A stretch of 15,837 bases of DNA. Origin: Candidatus Campbelliibacteriota bacterium (GTDB lineage: Bacteria; Patescibacteriota; Minisyncoccia; UBA9983). The position numbers and the translations under genes are program-made. The notes below the pieces were generated by a model. It saw only the letters and a program-made list of their open reading frames with translations, made no database searches and was not told where the DNA came from. Below, one piece after another: positions 13,652 through 15,837 of the stretch (within the stretch, counting starts at the first letter, position 1; every line of letters starts with the position of its first letter). The stretch is taken from contig QIJB01000061.1 of assembly GCA_003231675.1 (NCBI GenBank), positions 1-15,837 on the forward strand. The letters are read 5' to 3'.

Positions 13652-13722
13652 CGGGGTGTAGCATAATGGCAGTGTGCGCGCATGGGGTGCGCGTGGCCCG
13701 GGTTCGATTCCCGGCATCCCGA
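13652..13722 (+). tRNA. tRNA-Pro(GGG)
   Basis: Acceptor CGGGGTG (13652-13658) pairs with CATCCCG (13715-13721) with one G-U. The anticodon stem CGCGC/GCGCG holds loop ATGGGGT with anticodon GGG at 13684-13686, U33 before it and G37 after it as expected for proline. T-arm CCGGG-TTCGATT-CCCGG (13698-13714). The D-stem is weak (3 pairs, one G-U). Discriminator A13722, CCA not encoded. It lies 12 nt after the pyrophosphatase stop. Confidence 0.93.
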
Positions 13723-13960
13723 ACGCAGTGAGGGTGCAGTGAGTCAACTGCTTGACTCACGTCGGGAATCGAAGGGTTTGGCGATGCCGCAAAGCGGCCG
13801 ACAAACCCCGGCCCAAAGGGGATTCCCGGCATCCCGAACGAAGTGAGGGTGCAGTGAGTCAACTGCTTGACTCACGTCGGGAATCACCACAAGGGCACTT
13901 CTTGTTTTGCGAGCAAAACAAAGTCGCGAAGGGTTTGGCGATGCCGCAAAGCGGCCGACA
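13706..13960 (+). repeat. tRNA-Pro tail repeat zone with nested palindromes
   Basis: A 65-bp unit starting in the T-loop (13706-13770) recurs at 13821-13885 with one mismatch. It holds a hairpin (13739-13760: 9-bp stem, CTGC loop) and ends in a reverse complement of the T-arm. A following 33-bp unit (13771-13803) recurs exactly at 13928-13960, but in the second copy the two units are separated by 42 bp (13886-13927) that contain a 9-bp hairpin (13902-13921). GGGTTTG (13774-13780) pairs with CAAACCC (13802-13808). No gene is seen in 13723-14059. Confidence 0.9.
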
Positions 13961-14059
13961 ACAGACTTTTTGTTATTTATCTTATTACAAAAAAATGCTA
14001 CTATATCGGAAGGTTGACTTACAAGCTTAATTTCCGCTTTTGGCGGACTATAAATAATT

Positions 14060-14617
14060 ATGAACACATTACTTTGGATTATTTTGGGAATTGTCGCGGT
14101 TATTGTCGGATGGTTTGTTGCCGCCTACAACGGTTTCATTCGTCTCATCAATCGTGCCAAAGAGGCGTGGTCTGACATTGATGTCCAATTAAAAAGAAGG
14201 TATAACCTTATCCCGAATCTCGTGGAAACGGTCAAGGGTTACGCCACGCACGAGCGGGAGGTTTTTGAGAAAGTGACGGAAGCGCGAACGAGGGCGATGG
14301 GCGCGCAGTCAACCCAAGAGCGCGCGAAATCGGAAAATATGCTGACCGGCGCGCTGAAGTCGCTTTTTGCCGTTTCAGAAAATTATCCGCAACTGAAAGC
14401 GAACGAAAACTTTCTGGAACTTCAGCATGAACTTTCCGACACGGAAAACAAAATTCAGGCGGCGCGCAGATTTTACAACACCAATGTCCGCGATTTGAAC
14501 ATTAAAATTGATTCCTTCCCGGCAAACATTATCGCCGGCGTTTTCGCTTTCAAAAAAATGGACTTTTTTGAACTGGAGGAAGAAGCGGCAAGAAAACCGG
14601 TCAAGGTTGATTTTTAA
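14060..14617 (+). CDS. lemA: LemA family protein
   Basis: A 185-residue protein with an N-terminal membrane anchor (about 4-24, WIILGIVAVIVGWFVAAYN) and a cytoplasm- or envelope-facing helical domain. The family pattern is clear: RAKEAWSDIDVQLKRRYNLIPNLVETVKGYA (33-63), then FEKVTEAR, the YPQLKANENFLELQHEL segment (109-125), ENKIQAARRFYNTNVRDLN (129-147) and the FPANIIAGVFAFKKMDFFE end (153-171). LemA proteins are widespread with an unsettled role, often near membrane proteases; no protease gene follows here. A TATAAA at 14049-14054 would place transcription at the ATG, but its -35 is poor. A TTGACT at 14014-14019 is too far from it. Confidence 0.95.
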   Translation: MNTLLWIILGIVAVIVGWFVAAYNGFIRLINRAKEAWSDIDVQLKRRYNLIPNLVETVKGYATHEREVFEKVTEARTRAMGAQSTQERAKSENMLTGALKSLFAVSENYPQLKANENFLELQHELSDTENKIQAARRFYNTNVRDLNIKIDSFPANIIAGVFAFKKMDFFELEEEAARKPVKVDF

Positions 14618-14626
14618 GAAAAGAAA

Positions 14627-15837
14627 ATGAGTATTAAAAGGTCTTTGTTGATTTTAAAATTAAATATTTTTAAAATGGATATAACTAAAATGGGGGCACA
14701 GAAGGGAGTCAAGCTGGCAGGCAGTATTTTTGTTCTGGTAAAAATAGCGGTTACATTTATGGCGTTAGTGATGGCGCTTGTAGGTTTTCCTTGGTACCTA
14801 TCGCTTTTCGTGTTTTCTTTTGCATTATTACTACTCGTATTGCAAATAAGGAATGTTAAAAAAATATTGTCAAAAAATATTAAGAACCCAGATTCAGAAC
14901 CAATCACTTTTTCGGGAGAAAAAATTAAAGAAGAACAAAATGGCTCCGGTCTTTTAGTGGTTTTGGCGATAATTGCGATAATTGGTTTTGTTGCCGCCAC
15001 CGGTTATTTGTTAATGCAAAAAAAGGCTGTTAAAGTAACGCAAGATAATGTTACTCAAACAACAAAGACCGCCGGATCCAGTCAGAAAACTCAAAAAATA
15101 ACAACCAAAAAGACGGTCAAACAAATTGCGAGCAGTCAAATTTTGGATTGCGAAAAAGATTTTGATTGTTTTGTTGAGGCGCAAAAAGACGGGAAAGATG
15201 CAAAAGTAAAATTTGTTTCCGCCCTTAATCCATTTGCGGCGACATTGATGCAGACAGAATTTTACAAAAACAAGAACGAACATATTTACCATCAAACAAT
15301 AGTTCCAAATGAATACAGCGTTGATGATTATATTAAAGATTTTAAGGCAAAAGCGCCGGCTGATGAAGTTGCGAAAATTAACGCGATACCGCGAGAACAA
15401 ATTGAAAAACAGTTTAATTCCATGAAAAAATGGAGTGAACAGGCTCTTAGCGCGCAAAAAGACACGGAACGGAGTTGTGTTTACAATAAACCTTCTGACT
15501 TGATTGCATTTTTAAACAAATGGAAAACGGGATCTTTTTCAAATAAAGATTGGGATTTCGCGACGATTTGCGTAAACAGGAACTTGCTTGAGAATCCGGA
15601 CTGCACTTTACAGCCGGCAAGCATGGGCGCGACTGAAAAACCAAGCAGTTTAAGATTATCCAAAATTAGCATTGCCGACAGCGTCGGTTCTATGAGTTTC
15701 AGCGTGACAAATTTTAAAGAAAGCGCCGATAAAGTGCTTTGGAAGATTGGAAATAGCGGAATCGCTAAAATTTCTCAAAACACCGGAAAGAGTGTAAAGA
15801 TTACCCCCGTCAGCCCGGGCAAAACAAACTTGGTTAT
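14627..15837 (+). CDS. Membrane protein with Cys-containing outer domain and Ig-like (BIG2-type) domain (partial)
   Basis: An open frame runs from the ATG at 14627, 9 nt after lemA, to the window end without a stop: 403 residues so far. Two membrane spans lie near the start (about 33-53 and 56-74) and a third at about 108-130. A Thr/Lys/Gln-rich linker follows (about 133-168), then an outer domain with five cysteines (175, 181, 284, 315, 326). From about 344 there is an Ig-like segment: LWKIGNSGIAKISQNTGKSVKITPVSPGKTNLV has the W-x-(S/G)N-x-x-IA and GK-x-x-I-x-P-x-x-x-G-x-T pattern of bacterial group 2 Ig domains. It may be a surface adhesin-like or wall-binding protein; I do not recognise the whole. 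Later in-frame ATGs (such as 14675) are possible starts. It is probably co-transcribed with lemA. Confidence 0.8.
   Translation, partial: MSIKRSLLILKLNIFKMDITKMGAQKGVKLAGSIFVLVKIAVTFMALVMALVGFPWYLSLFVFSFALLLLVLQIRNVKKILSKNIKNPDSEPITFSGEKIKEEQNGSGLLVVLAIIAIIGFVAATGYLLMQKKAVKVTQDNVTQTTKTAGSSQKTQKITTKKTVKQIASSQILDCEKDFDCFVEAQKDGKDAKVKFVSALNPFAATLMQTEFYKNKNEHIYHQTIVPNEYSVDDYIKDFKAKAPADEVAKINAIPREQIEKQFNSMKKWSEQALSAQKDTERSCVYNKPSDLIAFLNKWKTGSFSNKDWDFATICVNRNLLENPDCTLQPASMGATEKPSSLRLSKISIADSVGSMSFSVTNFKESADKVLWKIGNSGIAKISQNTGKSVKITPVSPGKTNLV

Noticed and set aside
911..13960. CRISPR array
   Set aside because: The repeats are few, lack regular spacing and unique spacers, and derive from tRNA ends; no cas gene is present.
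14014..14054. Promoter TTGACT plus TATAAA before lemA
   Set aside because: The spacing of 29 nt is not workable, and no better -35 is visible.
13608..14175. Several open frames on both strands around tRNA-Pro
   Set aside because: They lie in the repeat units, repeat the same peptide segments, and have no start signals or protein-like composition.

Overview
The window looks like a chromosomal segment of a Candidate Phyla Radiation (Patescibacteria) genome, most likely Parcubacteria-like. This is inferred from gene content and style, not from a phylogenetic marker. The signs are AT-rich leaders with few clear Shine-Dalgarno sites, tRNA genes without encoded CCA, many short single-membrane-span proteins of unknown function, a PG-binding/VanY/S11 wall enzyme, a MacAB-like exporter with no visible outer-membrane partner, and a membrane pyrophosphatase. 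TGA is used as a normal stop (for example 2405-2407), so this is not a code-25 lineage.

Layout: 2-483 holds the tail of one gene and a small membrane protein. 597-932 carries tRNA-Arg(TCT), tRNA-Val(CAC) and tRNA-Val(TAC), followed by a repeat zone to about 1147. 1253-4230 is a two-gene unit: a membrane-anchored kelch-type propeller overlapping (ATGA) a large murein enzyme that combines two unrelated D,D-carboxypeptidase domains. 4368-8026 is an exporter unit: membrane-fusion protein, ABC ATPase with an N-terminal YHS metal-binding-type domain, and MacB/FtsX permease. 8074-9661 has a 61-residue protein behind a near-leaderless promoter, an RluA-family pseudouridine synthase with two odd inserts, and ribosomal protein L19 with a long charged tail. 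tRNA-Leu(GAG) and a 325-bp palindromic repeat zone follow. 10114-11560 contains a PduO-type cobalamin adenosyltransferase, tRNA-His(GTG) and a protein with CheD-deamidase-like motifs. 11675-13639 encodes a K+-dependent membrane pyrophosphatase, followed by tRNA-Pro(GGG) and a third repeat zone. 14060 to the end holds LemA and an incomplete membrane protein with an Ig-like domain.

The most unusual content is non-coding. Downstream of three tRNAs (Val, Leu, Pro) the tRNA 3' tail (T-arm plus acceptor strand) is repeated and is also followed by its own reverse complement, making nested palindromes. Val and Pro share a hairpin with the same CTGC loop and two compensating base-pair differences. At all three loci many of the hairpins close on a similar hinge of the type GAGCGNAGCGA. 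Three tRNA genes start 1 to 12 nt after a protein stop codon, which suggests co-transcription and processing.

Several genes point to cell-surface and energy biology: wall trimming, export, and pyrophosphate-driven ion pumping. All functional calls rest on motif recognition by eye; no database search was run.
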